From the NCBI GenBank assembly GCA_038108155.1, contig JAYNHP010000023.1, positions 1 to 29,591 of the forward strand: 29,591 bases of DNA, written 5' to 3'. Below the pieces are notes generated by a model. That model ran no database searches. It was not told the DNA's origin and saw nothing but the letters and a program-made list of their open reading frames with translations. The position numbers and the translations under genes are program-made. Within the stretch, counting starts at the first letter, position 1; every line of letters starts with the position of its first letter. Below are positions 1 to 7,415 of the stretch, piece after piece. The stretch comes from MED-G20 sp038108155 (GTDB lineage: Bacteria; Bacteroidota; Bacteroidia; Flavobacteriales_D; Parvicellaceae).

Positions 1-285
1 AGAGTTTTAAAACCTGGAGGAAATATATTCGTCTTAGAGTTTTCTAAACCAAAAGAATTCCCAATAAAGCAACTATTTGGATTCTATTCAAAGTCAATTT
101 TACCTATTCTAGGAAGCTTTTTTTCTAAAGATAAGTCTGCTTATCATTATCTTCCAGCATCAGTAGATGCTTTTCCAGAAGGAAATAATTTCACCAACGA
201 ATTAGATCAAGTAGGTTTTTCGAATTCTTCATATAAAATTTTAACAGGTGGAATTTCTTCTATATATATTGCTGAAAAACCATAG
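1..285 (+). CDS. menG: Demethylmenaquinone methyltransferase (MenG/UbiE), C-terminal part
   Basis: Only the last 94 codons are present; the 5' part lies outside the window. The reading frame opens at base 1 with RVLKPGG, the late methyltransferase motif of the UbiE/Coq5 family. It continues through YHYLPASVDAFP and ends GGISSIYIAEKP, which matches the family's usual tail (a Gly-rich turn followed by a hydrophobic strand and a Lys). The family transfers a methyl group from S-adenosylmethionine to demethylmenaquinone, the last step of menaquinone synthesis, in the cytoplasm or at the inner membrane. Menaquinone, not ubiquinone, is the expected quinone in Bacteroidota, so menG is preferred over ubiE. 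From memory, a UbiE gene directly before porT is a common arrangement in this phylum, which supports both calls. Confidence 0.85.
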   Translation, partial: RVLKPGGNIFVLEFSKPKEFPIKQLFGFYSKSILPILGSFFSKDKSAYHYLPASVDAFPEGNNFTNELDQVGFSNSSYKILTGGISSIYIAEKP

Positions 286-315
286 TTAAATCTCTTTTAT
301 TATATTTGATTTTAT

Positions 316-1050
316 ATGAAAAGTAAATTCTTAATATTTGTATTTATATTAACTTTTGGTAGTTTGTTTAGTCAGTCACCAAACCTAGGAAATTTTGACG
401 ATAAACCATTTCATTTTGGCTTTGCTCTTGGCTTTAATCAACCAGGATTCTATTTGGAAAAAAGTTCAAGCCATAAATTTTTTGATGATTCATTACAGTC
501 ATTACTATTANNNNNNNNNNGTTCTAAAGGAGGTTTTACTTTAGGGGTAATTACGTCCTTAAATATTAATGAAAATTTTAAAATAAGATTTGTTTTACCT
601 TCTTTATCATTTCAAGAAAGTGAAATGGAATACACCTATTTAAATCCTTCAAATTTACAGCAAACGGTTTATGTTAAGTCTTTAAGACCAGTATATTTAG
701 ATTTCCCAGTACTTTTAAAATTTAGAACCAATAGAATAAATAATTTCGCAGTTTATGGAATTGCAGGTTTAAGGTATGGGATAGATATGTCTTCTAATAT
801 TGATGTAAATAATTCCATTGACCTAGAAGATCAGGTAATTAAATTAAATAAGCACGATTTTGGATCTGAAATTGGGGGAGGGATAGATTTATTTCTACAA
901 TATTTTAAGTTGGGAATTGAATTAAAACTAGGTAGCGGAATGAGAAATATGCTTTATGACACACCAGGAGAAGATCCTACTAAATTTGACAATGCTATAG
1001 AGTCCTTGAGGTCAAGAGTTTGGACACTTTCATTTACTTTTGAAGGCTAA
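316..1050 (+). CDS. porT: PorT-family outer membrane protein of the type IX secretion system
   Basis: The 244-residue product has a signal peptide (MKSKFLIFVFILTFGSLFSQ) followed by a region of alternating hydrophobic strands that fits a small outer-membrane beta-barrel and ends in WTLSFTFEG. PorT of Porphyromonas (SprT in gliding flavobacteria) is needed for type IX secretion across the outer membrane. The assignment rests on length, the barrel pattern, motifs such as FHFGFALGFNQ and the neighbouring menG. A run of ten Ns at 511-520 replaces about three to four residues after DSLQSLLL. The frame holds across it, so the true missing length is 1 modulo 3. The 3' end overlaps the convergent methyltransferase gene by 21 bases. 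It could be another PorT-like barrel of unknown role, but context favours true PorT. Confidence 0.75.
   Translation: MKSKFLIFVFILTFGSLFSQSPNLGNFDDKPFHFGFALGFNQPGFYLEKSSSHKFFDDSLQSLLLXXXXSKGGFTLGVITSLNINENFKIRFVLPSLSFQESEMEYTYLNPSNLQQTVYVKSLRPVYLDFPVLLKFRTNRINNFAVYGIAGLRYGIDMSSNIDVNNSIDLEDQVIKLNKHDFGSEIGGGIDLFLQYFKLGIELKLGSGMRNMLYDTPGEDPTKFDNAIESLRSRVWTLSFTFEG
511..520. other. Assembly gap (10 N) inside porT
   Basis: Ten unknown bases replace coding sequence for roughly residues 66-69 of the PorT-like protein. Frame is kept on both sides, so this gap can be read through. A second run of exactly the same length at 7497-7506 suggests that ten is a fixed placeholder rather than a measured size. 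Confidence 0.95.
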
Positions 1051-1764
1051 TTTTTCCAATTCATTCAGTATTATACCTGTTGCAACACTTACATTTAAAG
1101 ATTCTGCTTTGCCATTACCAGGAATTCTAATAGTGTTTTTAAGTTTGTCTTTAATATCTTTAGAAACCCCATTAGATTCATTTCCAATTACAATTATAGA
1201 ATTAGGTTCGAGTTTTACAGAACCAATATTTTTTCCTGTTAAAGAACTGCCAAATGTAATATGTTGTGGGAAAAGTTGTTGAAGTTCTTCAAAATCAATG
1301 TAATGACAATTAACTCTAAAAATAGAACCCATACTGGCCATAACAGACTTACTATTGAAACAATCTACAGTGTTTTTTGAGCAAAATAGTTGCTTATATC
1401 CAAACCAATCAAGAGTTCTTACAATAGTTCCGAAATTACCAGGGTCGTTTACATTGTCTAGGAAAATCAATGGCTTTTTATCTTTTCTATTAATCTTGTA
1501 TGTAGGTATTTTACATATTGCAATTACATTACTAGGACTTTTCAAATTACTTATTCTAGCAATTTCTTTCTTGGAACATACTATAGATAAAGGGAATTCG
1601 TCCTGAAAGTCTTTGGTTGTAATAATAGATTCAAATTCAAAATCATTTTTCAGAAGTTCTTTACAAATTTTCTCACCCTCAACTACAAATAATTGATGTT
1701 CTTTTCTTTTAATTTTCCGATTTAGAGAACTAAATTTTTTTAAATCGTAATTGCTGATGGTCAT
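1030..1764 (-). CDS. TrmH/SpoU-family RNA 2'-O-methyltransferase
   Basis: The 244-residue protein carries the three SpoU motifs of the knotted SPOUT fold. Motif 1 is LDNVNDPGNFGTIVRT, motif 2 is IVIGNESNGVS and motif 3 is IRIPGNGKAESLNVSVATG, with the conserved Asn and Arg in motif 1 and Glu in motif 2. The N-terminal 90 or so residues (KRKEHQLFVVEGEKI) look like the L30e-like substrate-binding domain of RlmB/TsnR-type enzymes. The expected reaction is methylation of a ribose 2'-hydroxyl in rRNA or tRNA with S-adenosylmethionine; the target nucleotide cannot be read from the sequence. It converges on porT with a 21-base overlap and diverges from the TamL gene with only 17 bases between starts. 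From memory, that divergent pairing is common in flavobacteria. Confidence 0.88.
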   Translation of the reverse strand: MTISNYDLKKFSSLNRKIKRKEHQLFVVEGEKICKELLKNDFEFESIITTKDFQDEFPLSIVCSKKEIARISNLKSPSNVIAICKIPTYKINRKDKKPLIFLDNVNDPGNFGTIVRTLDWFGYKQLFCSKNTVDCFNSKSVMASMGSIFRVNCHYIDFEELQQLFPQHITFGSSLTGKNIGSVKLEPNSIIVIGNESNGVSKDIKDKLKNTIRIPGNGKAESLNVSVATGIILNELEKLAFKSK

Positions 1765-1781
1765 ATTGTTACTTTTGTAAT

Positions 1782-4259
1782 GTGAAGTCTAAGTTGAATA
1801 TAGTAAGAATTAATAAACATAAATTTCTTAAAAATTTAATTTTCTTCTTTTTATTAATTTTTGTTTTTAGCTCGTGCTCTATTACAAAGCACGTTCCAGA
1901 AGATGAATATTTAATTAGAAAAGTAAAAATTGAACTTTTAAGTAGTAATAATTCCAATACTATTTCTAAAGACGAACTCTACAATCTTTTGTTGCAAAAA
2001 CCCAATCGCAAAGTTTTTTCAAATTATCGATTTTACTTAAGACTTTATAATTTATCCAATCAACAAAGAATAGACCAAAAAATTATTAAGAAACAGACTA
2101 AAATCGATAAGGTAAATTATAAAATTAAGCAACAAAATAGAAGCTCTTTGATTTTGGATAGCAACTGTATTCAAAAACCATTGAAAGAACGGAAACTAGT
2201 ATTTGGTGAAAGAATCCAAAACTCCGGTGAAGCTCCAGTAATTTTCAGTGCTTTAAAGTTAAATAGAACTAAAGAACAATTGAAAAAACATCTTTTTAAT
2301 AAAGGCTATTTTAAAAGCGAAATTACAGACTCAATATCTATTTTAGATAATGGTCAAATAGATATCCAATATTTTATCAAATTAAGAGATCCAATGTATT
2401 TAAATACAATTAAATACCATTGTCCAGAAGCACTAATATCAAGTTACTTAGACTCTATTAAAAGTAATTCGTTTTTAAATAAGGGAGCTGTTTTTGACAC
2501 CGAAAATTTAGTAAAAGAAAGAAATAGGATAAATGATTTTCTTACCGACAGAGGATTTTACAATTTTAATAAGGAATTTATCTATTTTGATATTGACACC
2601 AATTATGTTACCAACACTGTAAATATTACATTGGGAATTCAGAATTACAAAAAAATTGATAAAATCAATAATAGTTTTCAAGACTTAACCCATAAGCAGT
2701 TTAAGATTTCTAAGGTAAATATTCAAATTGGAGACTCAAGTAAGTTTAATAATATTGCTAAGTTAGATAGTATTGAAAATTCCTTTTTTAAAATCGTCAA
2801 TTACCATCCAATAAATTTTAATAGCAAAGTCATTAAAAATTCCATTCTTTTCAAAAAAGATGATTTTTATAAAAAAAGTATTGCCCAGCAAACTTACAGA
2901 AGTCTAATTTCTCTTGGTCTTTTCAAATATGTTAATATTAGTTTTGATACATTACCTGAAGGTAAACTGATATGTAATGTCGCGTTATCGCCTGCTAAGT
3001 CTCAAAACCTATCCTTGTCTTTAGACGGAACCAATAACGAACGCTTATTCGGTTTTCAAGGTGGACTTGATTATTTTCATAACAATCTTTTTCGTGGAGG
3101 TGAAAAAATATTAATTTCTTTAAAAAGTAGTTTTGAAATACAACTATTACTTACAGACAGTAAAGAAACAGGAATTTCTAATAAACCTAATACAACAGAA
3201 CTTGGTCCAGAATTCCATTTTTATCTGCCAAAATATTTTCTAATAAATAAAATTGGAAATTTAAGTAAACATATTAATCCAATAACTGAATTCACTGGTA
3301 CATTCAATATTCAAGACAGACCTGATTACTATCGAAGAAACCAAGAACTTTCTTTTGGATGGATTTTTCATGAAAATAAGACTACAACTTGGCATATTAA
3401 TCCACTTTTAATTTCGATTGTAGATATTGAAATTAATAGCGACTTTCAAACTCAGATTGAGTCTTATAATGACCAATATATTCTTTCTAGTTTTCAAGAT
3501 CATGTTGTTGCAGGTGGAGTATTTTCATTTGAATACAATGGTCAAAACCTAATTAATAGCTCAAATTCTCTTTATTTCAAAACCACGTTTGAATCTGCTG
3601 GAGGTATGTTGTTTAATTTTCATAAGTTAATTAATAAGGACAAAAATCCTCTTACTGACAGTTATGATTTTTTAGGAATCAGGTACGCTCATTTCCAAAA
3701 AGCTACATTTGATATAAGGTATTACCAAGGATTATCAGATCGTTCAAAAATTATATATCGTATTTATTCCGGAGTTGGAGTTCCGAAGAAAAACTTAAGT
3801 GATGCTCTTCCATTTGAGAAGAGTTTTTTTGCTGGTGGTTCAAATAGTCTTAGAGCTTGGCGCGCAAGGTCTTTAGGCCCCGGAAGTTATTTCGAAGACA
3901 CAACAAGATATGATAAAATTGGGGATATAAAATTTGAGGGTAATTTAGAGGCACGTTTTCCAATATCAAAATGGATAGAAGGTGCTTTTTTTGTGGACTT
4001 TGGTAATATATGGTTAGTTGGCTATGATTCATTACGTCCAGAGGGAAAGTTTAATTGGAATAATTTAATGGATGATATTGCTATTGGGACTGGATTTGGT
4101 TTAAGATTAAACTTTGAATTCTTTATCTTAAGAGCAGATCTAGCAATTCCTTTTAAAAATCCTAGAATCCCAAATAATGAAAACCAATGGATTTTTAAAA
4201 GTGAAAACAAAGACCATTTCACCCCTTTGTTAAACCTAGGAATTGGCTATCCTTTCTAA
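1782..4259 (+). CDS. tamL: TamL-like BamA/Omp85-family outer membrane lipoprotein
   Basis: The product is 825 residues. It starts with a lipoprotein signal peptide whose lipobox is VFSSC, which distinguishes the Bacteroidota TamL group from TamA. The first half holds POTRA-like alpha/beta segments (for example LNRTKEQLKKHLFNKGYF). The second half is an Omp85 barrel with the diagnostic stretch FFAGGSNSLRAWRARSLGP, then LEARFPISKWIEGAFFVDFGNIW, and a C-terminal Phe (LGIGYPF). It would insert or transport proteins or lipids at the outer membrane, usually with a TamB-like partner, which is not in this window. The start used is GTG at 1782; TTG at 1794 is an alternative, and no ATG fits the signal peptide. 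A TAnnTTTG match at 1770-1777 lies so close that transcription from it would favour the TTG. Confidence 0.85.
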   Translation: MKSKLNIVRINKHKFLKNLIFFFLLIFVFSSCSITKHVPEDEYLIRKVKIELLSSNNSNTISKDELYNLLLQKPNRKVFSNYRFYLRLYNLSNQQRIDQKIIKKQTKIDKVNYKIKQQNRSSLILDSNCIQKPLKERKLVFGERIQNSGEAPVIFSALKLNRTKEQLKKHLFNKGYFKSEITDSISILDNGQIDIQYFIKLRDPMYLNTIKYHCPEALISSYLDSIKSNSFLNKGAVFDTENLVKERNRINDFLTDRGFYNFNKEFIYFDIDTNYVTNTVNITLGIQNYKKIDKINNSFQDLTHKQFKISKVNIQIGDSSKFNNIAKLDSIENSFFKIVNYHPINFNSKVIKNSILFKKDDFYKKSIAQQTYRSLISLGLFKYVNISFDTLPEGKLICNVALSPAKSQNLSLSLDGTNNERLFGFQGGLDYFHNNLFRGGEKILISLKSSFEIQLLLTDSKETGISNKPNTTELGPEFHFYLPKYFLINKIGNLSKHINPITEFTGTFNIQDRPDYYRRNQELSFGWIFHENKTTTWHINPLLISIVDIEINSDFQTQIESYNDQYILSSFQDHVVAGGVFSFEYNGQNLINSSNSLYFKTTFESAGGMLFNFHKLINKDKNPLTDSYDFLGIRYAHFQKATFDIRYYQGLSDRSKIIYRIYSGVGVPKKNLSDALPFEKSFFAGGSNSLRAWRARSLGPGSYFEDTTRYDKIGDIKFEGNLEARFPISKWIEGAFFVDFGNIWLVGYDSLRPEGKFNWNNLMDDIAIGTGFGLRLNFEFFILRADLAIPFKNPRIPNNENQWIFKSENKDHFTPLLNLGIGYPF

Positions 4260-4268
4260 TAAGTTTTA

Positions 4269-4299
4269 TTTGTCTCAACCATCAATTTTTATAGATTTG
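4269..4299 (+). promoter_or_regulatory. Bacteroidota-type promoter for the fba-accD operon
   Basis: TTTG at 4269-4272 is followed 19 bases later by TAGATTTG at 4292-4299. This is an exact match to the Bacteroidota sigma-factor consensus, TTTG at about -33 and TAnnTTTG at about -7 with 19-21 bases between. A start of transcription near 4306 would leave a leader of about 42 bases before the aldolase ATG. It lies in the 88-base gap after the TamL gene. Confidence 0.7.
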
Positions 4300-4347
4300 T
4301 TTGAGAAATATAATTTTAATAAAAATCTATAATAAAAATTACAATAA

Positions 4348-5412
4348 ATGAGTTCGATAAAGCCAGGTGTTGCTACAGGAAATGAAGTGCAAGAAATTTT
4401 TAAACTAGCCAAAAGTAAAGAGTTTGCTCTTCCTGCAGTTAACGTAATTAGCTCTAGTAGTATAAATGCTGTTTTAGAAACCGCAAAAGAATTAAATGCA
4501 CCTGTTATAATTCAGTTTTCTAATGGTGGAGCAGTTTTTAATGCAGGAAAAGGCTTAGATAACGAAAATCAATCTGCAGCTATTGCTGGTGCTATCGCTG
4601 GTGCAAAACATGTTCATACTATGTCCAAAGCTTATGGTGTTCCTGTTATTTTACATACAGACCATTGTGCAAAAAAACTTCTTCCATGGTTAGATGGATT
4701 AATTGAAGCAAGTGAGATTAATTATAAAGAAAAAGGTTATCCTCTTTTTAGTTCTCATATGATTGATCTTTCTGAAGAGTCTATTGAAGAAAACATGGCT
4801 ATATGTAAAAAATATTTGGAGAGAATGTCTAAAATAGGAATGACATTAGAAATAGAATTGGGAATTACTGGTGGTGAAGAGGATGGAGTTGATAATACGG
4901 ATGTTGATGATTCCAAACTTTATACTCAGCCTGAGGAGGTTGCATATGCCTATGAACAGCTTATTCAAGTTAGTGATAAGTTTACTGTTGCTGCTGCTTT
5001 TGGAAACGTTCACGGTGTATACAAACCAGGCAATGTCAAACTAACTCCAAAAATTCTCAAAAATTCACAGGAATTTATTTCAAAAAAATATAACCTAGAA
5101 CACAATTACATAGATTTTGTTTTTCATGGTGGTTCAGGATCATCTGTGGAGGAAATCAGAGAAGGAATTAGTTATGGAGTAATAAAAATGAATATCGATA
5201 CTGATTTACAATATGCTTATATGGAAGGAATAAGAGATTATTTTAATGACAAATCAGAATATTTGAAAACTCAAATTGGAAATCCTGATGGAGAGGATGT
5301 TCCAAATAAAAAACATTACGATCCTCGGAAGTGGGTAAGGGAAGCAGAACTAACTTTTAAAGATCGATTAAAGCAAGCATTCAAAGATTTAAATAATATC
5401 AATACCCTATGA
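4348..5412 (+). CDS. fbaA: Class II fructose-bisphosphate aldolase
   Basis: At 354 residues it has the usual length of class IIA aldolases. The metal-dependent active site is visible: LHTDHC gives catalytic Asp105 and the zinc ligand His106, GNVHG gives His222, and FHGGSGS gives His260. The LEIELG segment (about 168-172) supplies the conserved Glu, and MNIDTDLQ (281-288) is the phosphate-binding motif. It cleaves fructose 1,6-bisphosphate to dihydroxyacetone phosphate and glyceraldehyde 3-phosphate, and runs in reverse for gluconeogenesis, in the cytoplasm. It is the first gene of a two-gene operon with accD; its TGA overlaps the accD ATG in an ATGA arrangement, implying translational coupling. 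A strong promoter candidate lies just upstream. Confidence 0.97.
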   Translation: MSSIKPGVATGNEVQEIFKLAKSKEFALPAVNVISSSSINAVLETAKELNAPVIIQFSNGGAVFNAGKGLDNENQSAAIAGAIAGAKHVHTMSKAYGVPVILHTDHCAKKLLPWLDGLIEASEINYKEKGYPLFSSHMIDLSEESIEENMAICKKYLERMSKIGMTLEIELGITGGEEDGVDNTDVDDSKLYTQPEEVAYAYEQLIQVSDKFTVAAAFGNVHGVYKPGNVKLTPKILKNSQEFISKKYNLEHNYIDFVFHGGSGSSVEEIREGISYGVIKMNIDTDLQYAYMEGIRDYFNDKSEYLKTQIGNPDGEDVPNKKHYDPRKWVREAELTFKDRLKQAFKDLNNINTL

Positions 5413-6269
5413 GTGAACAAGCACAAAACCCTTGGTTTAAAAGAAAGCTAAAAGGCATTATAACACCAAGTAGAGAAAAAAAAGAAACTCCGGATGGTTT
5501 CTGGTATAAAACTCCCTCAGGAGATGTTATTGAAAAAACAGAATTAAAAGAAAACTTTTTTGTTACTCCAAAGGAGGGCTACCATGTGAGAATTGGTTCA
5601 AAAGATTATTTTGATATAATTTTTGATGATCAAAAGTTTACTTTAATAGCTGATGATTTAACTCCAAAGGATAAGCTAAAATTTGAGGACAAGAAAAAAT
5701 ATAGCGATAGAATTAAAGAATCAAAGAAAAAAACTGGTCTTAATGATGCCATGCGAAGTGCCTATGGAAAAACATCTGGAGAAGCCATTGTGGTAGCTTG
5801 TATGGATTTTTCATTTATTGGAGGTTCCATGGGAAATGTAATGGGTGAAAAAATTGCTAGATCTGTGGAATATGCGATTGATAAAAAATGTCCATTTATG
5901 TTAATTTCAAAATCTGGAGGAGCAAGAATGATGGAGGCAGGTATATCTTTAATGCAAATGGCAAAAGCTACAGCAAAACTTACCCAGCTTTCTAAAGCCA
6001 AATTACCTTATATTTCTTATTTAACAGATCCAACAACTGGTGGAGTGACTGCTTCTTTTGCAATGCTGGGAGATTTAAATATTGCCGAACCAGGAGCTTT
6101 AATTGGTTTTGCTGGACCAAGAGTTATTAAAGAGACTATAGGAAAAGATTTACCAGAAGGATTTCAGACTAGTGAGTTTTTATTAGAGAAAGGTTTCTTA
6201 GATTTTATTGTTGACCGAAGAGAACTTAAAGCAAAATTAGTTCAGCTTATTAAGCATTTTAAAAATTAG
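5409..6269 (+). CDS. accD: Acetyl-CoA carboxylase carboxyltransferase subunit beta
   Basis: The 286-residue protein matches AccD along its length. Recognisable segments are the N-terminal WFKRKLKGIITP, then the crotonase-fold core with SKSGGARMMEAGISLMQMAKA, YLTDPTTGGVTASFAMLGD and GFAGPRVIKETIG. With AccA it moves the carboxyl group from biotin-carrier protein to acetyl-CoA, making malonyl-CoA for fatty acid synthesis. In the Escherichia coli type of AccD an N-terminal zinc ribbon uses two CPxC pairs. Here those positions read TPSG (35-38) and TPKE (53-56), so all four cysteines are missing although the surrounding residues (FWYK, GYHVRI) align. The protein therefore cannot bind zinc there in the usual way. 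It overlaps fbaA by 4 bases and shares its promoter. Confidence 0.95.
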   Translation: MSEQAQNPWFKRKLKGIITPSREKKETPDGFWYKTPSGDVIEKTELKENFFVTPKEGYHVRIGSKDYFDIIFDDQKFTLIADDLTPKDKLKFEDKKKYSDRIKESKKKTGLNDAMRSAYGKTSGEAIVVACMDFSFIGGSMGNVMGEKIARSVEYAIDKKCPFMLISKSGGARMMEAGISLMQMAKATAKLTQLSKAKLPYISYLTDPTTGGVTASFAMLGDLNIAEPGALIGFAGPRVIKETIGKDLPEGFQTSEFLLEKGFLDFIVDRRELKAKLVQLIKHFKN

Positions 6270-6358
6270 ACATTAATATCATTTTTATTAATTGTTCAAT
6301 ATTTATTAGGTATTTAATTCTTTATTGTTTCAAACCTTTACTCACAACTTACCCAATT

Positions 6359-6391
6359 TTGATTTAACTATGTATAAATTTTTTAACTTTG
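6359..6391 (+). promoter_or_regulatory. Bacteroidota-type promoter for the membrane protein / winged-helix pair
   Basis: TAACTTTG at 6384-6391 matches the -7 consensus TAnnTTTG exactly, and TTG at 6359-6361 lies 22 bases upstream, close to the usual spacing. Transcription would begin about 17 bases before the ATG at 6415. The rest of the 145-base gap after accD (6270-6414) is AT-rich; I see no gene or convincing terminator in it. Confidence 0.6.
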
Positions 6392-6414
6392 AGATTCAAA
6401 GTTAATTTTTATTT

Positions 6415-7062
6415 ATGAAAAATAATCAACCAGAAAATGATTTGGGTCTTATAAAAGACTTAATGGAAAAATCAACAAAGTTTTCTAACTTATCGGGAAT
6501 TGCAGTATTTTTTACTGGTATATTAGCTATGATTGGGGCATCCTTTGTTTATTTTGACATAGGATTTTCTGTTAGTGAATTTGATATTTCATATACTCAA
6601 TTAATAAATCAAAATGGAGAACCTGAAGATCTTTTCTTAAAACTAAAACTTTTAGTTTTTATCGCTTCTTTAATCTTAATTTCCTCATTATTTATTCTTT
6701 ATATAACAGCCCTTAAAAAATCAGGTAAAGAAGGAATTCCACTTTTAAATTCTTCTTTTTCTAGAACTCTTAAATCTTTATTTGTTCCATTGTTTTCAGG
6801 TGGAATTTTTTGTTTGCTACTTATAAATCATCATATGTATGGTTTTGTTGCACCAGCAACTTTAATTTTTTATGGGCTAGGTCTTGTTAGCTCAAGTAAA
6901 TTCAGTTACTCTGAATTGGAGTTTTTAGGTTATTTTGAGTTGTTATTGGGATTTATTGCATCCTTTTTTATTGGAAGTGGTCTTTTATTTTGGATTATTG
7001 GATTTGGAGTATGTCACATAGTTTTTGGATTACTTATTCACTTCAAATACGATAAAAAGTAA
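6415..7062 (+). CDS. Polytopic inner membrane protein paired with a winged-helix regulator
   Basis: This 215-residue protein has a short charged N-terminus (ending DLMEKSTKFSNLSG) and about six hydrophobic membrane segments, near residues 26-48, 75-97, 122-140, 143-160, 171-188 and 190-208. No catalytic motif is evident. I recall the opening, a Met-Glu-Lys/Arg-Ser run before a Leu-Ser-Gly turn at the first membrane helix, from a widespread unnamed Bacteroidota membrane family that sits next to a small winged-helix protein. The next gene here is such a protein, starting on the base after this stop codon. The pairing suggests that the membrane protein could sense or be controlled with the regulator, but no function can be assigned from sequence alone. 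Confidence 0.85.
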   Translation: MKNNQPENDLGLIKDLMEKSTKFSNLSGIAVFFTGILAMIGASFVYFDIGFSVSEFDISYTQLINQNGEPEDLFLKLKLLVFIASLILISSLFILYITALKKSGKEGIPLLNSSFSRTLKSLFVPLFSGGIFCLLLINHHMYGFVAPATLIFYGLGLVSSSKFSYSELEFLGYFELLLGFIASFFIGSGLLFWIIGFGVCHIVFGLLIHFKYDKK

Positions 7063-7353
7063 ATGGAAGGTTACGGTCTTTTAAATAAAGCTTTTGATTC
7101 AAGGGTTAGATTGGGGTTAATGTCAATTCTGTCCGTTAATGAATGGGTGAGTTACAAAGAGATTAAAAATCTTTTAGACTTAACAGATGGCAATTTAGCA
7201 AGTCATATTCAAGCATTAGAGAAAATTAATTTCATTGAAATTAAAAAACAATTTATCGGTAAAAAGCCTCTAACAACCTACAGAGTTACCAATATTGGTA
7301 AAAATGCTTTCAAAGAGCATATATCAGGATTAGAAAAACTGATAAATAATTAA
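7063..7353 (+). CDS. Small winged-helix DNA-binding protein (MarR/ArsR-like)
   Basis: The 96-residue product is essentially one winged helix-turn-helix domain. SRVRLGLMSILSVNEWVSYKEIK covers helices 1 and 2, LDLTDGNLASHIQALEKINFI is the recognition-helix region, and IGKKPLTTYRVTNIGKNAF is the beta wing. The layout matches the 'winged helix DNA-binding domain' family found in MarR-like regulators. There is no visible ligand domain, so any signal must come through dimerisation or a partner. Its ATG follows the stop of the membrane protein with no gap, so the two are co-transcribed and probably work together. It may repress its own operon, but I did not find a convincing operator repeat. The start is unambiguous because it follows directly on the previous stop. 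Confidence 0.88.
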   Translation: MEGYGLLNKAFDSRVRLGLMSILSVNEWVSYKEIKNLLDLTDGNLASHIQALEKINFIEIKKQFIGKKPLTTYRVTNIGKNAFKEHISGLEKLINN

Positions 7354-7415
7354 ATTTCATAGGTAATTATTTTGTAACTTGACACAAAAATTATTTTATT
7401 AGCAAAAAAATCAAA

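Noticed and set aside
301..308. Promoter for porT (TATATTTG)
   Set aside because: It matches the -7 consensus but lies only 8 bases before the ATG, has no TTG at the -33 distance, and porT may simply be read through from menG.
6272..6292. Terminator hairpin after accD
   Set aside because: ATTAATA and TATTAAT can pair, but the stem is all A/T with no following clear T tract, so it would be too weak to claim.
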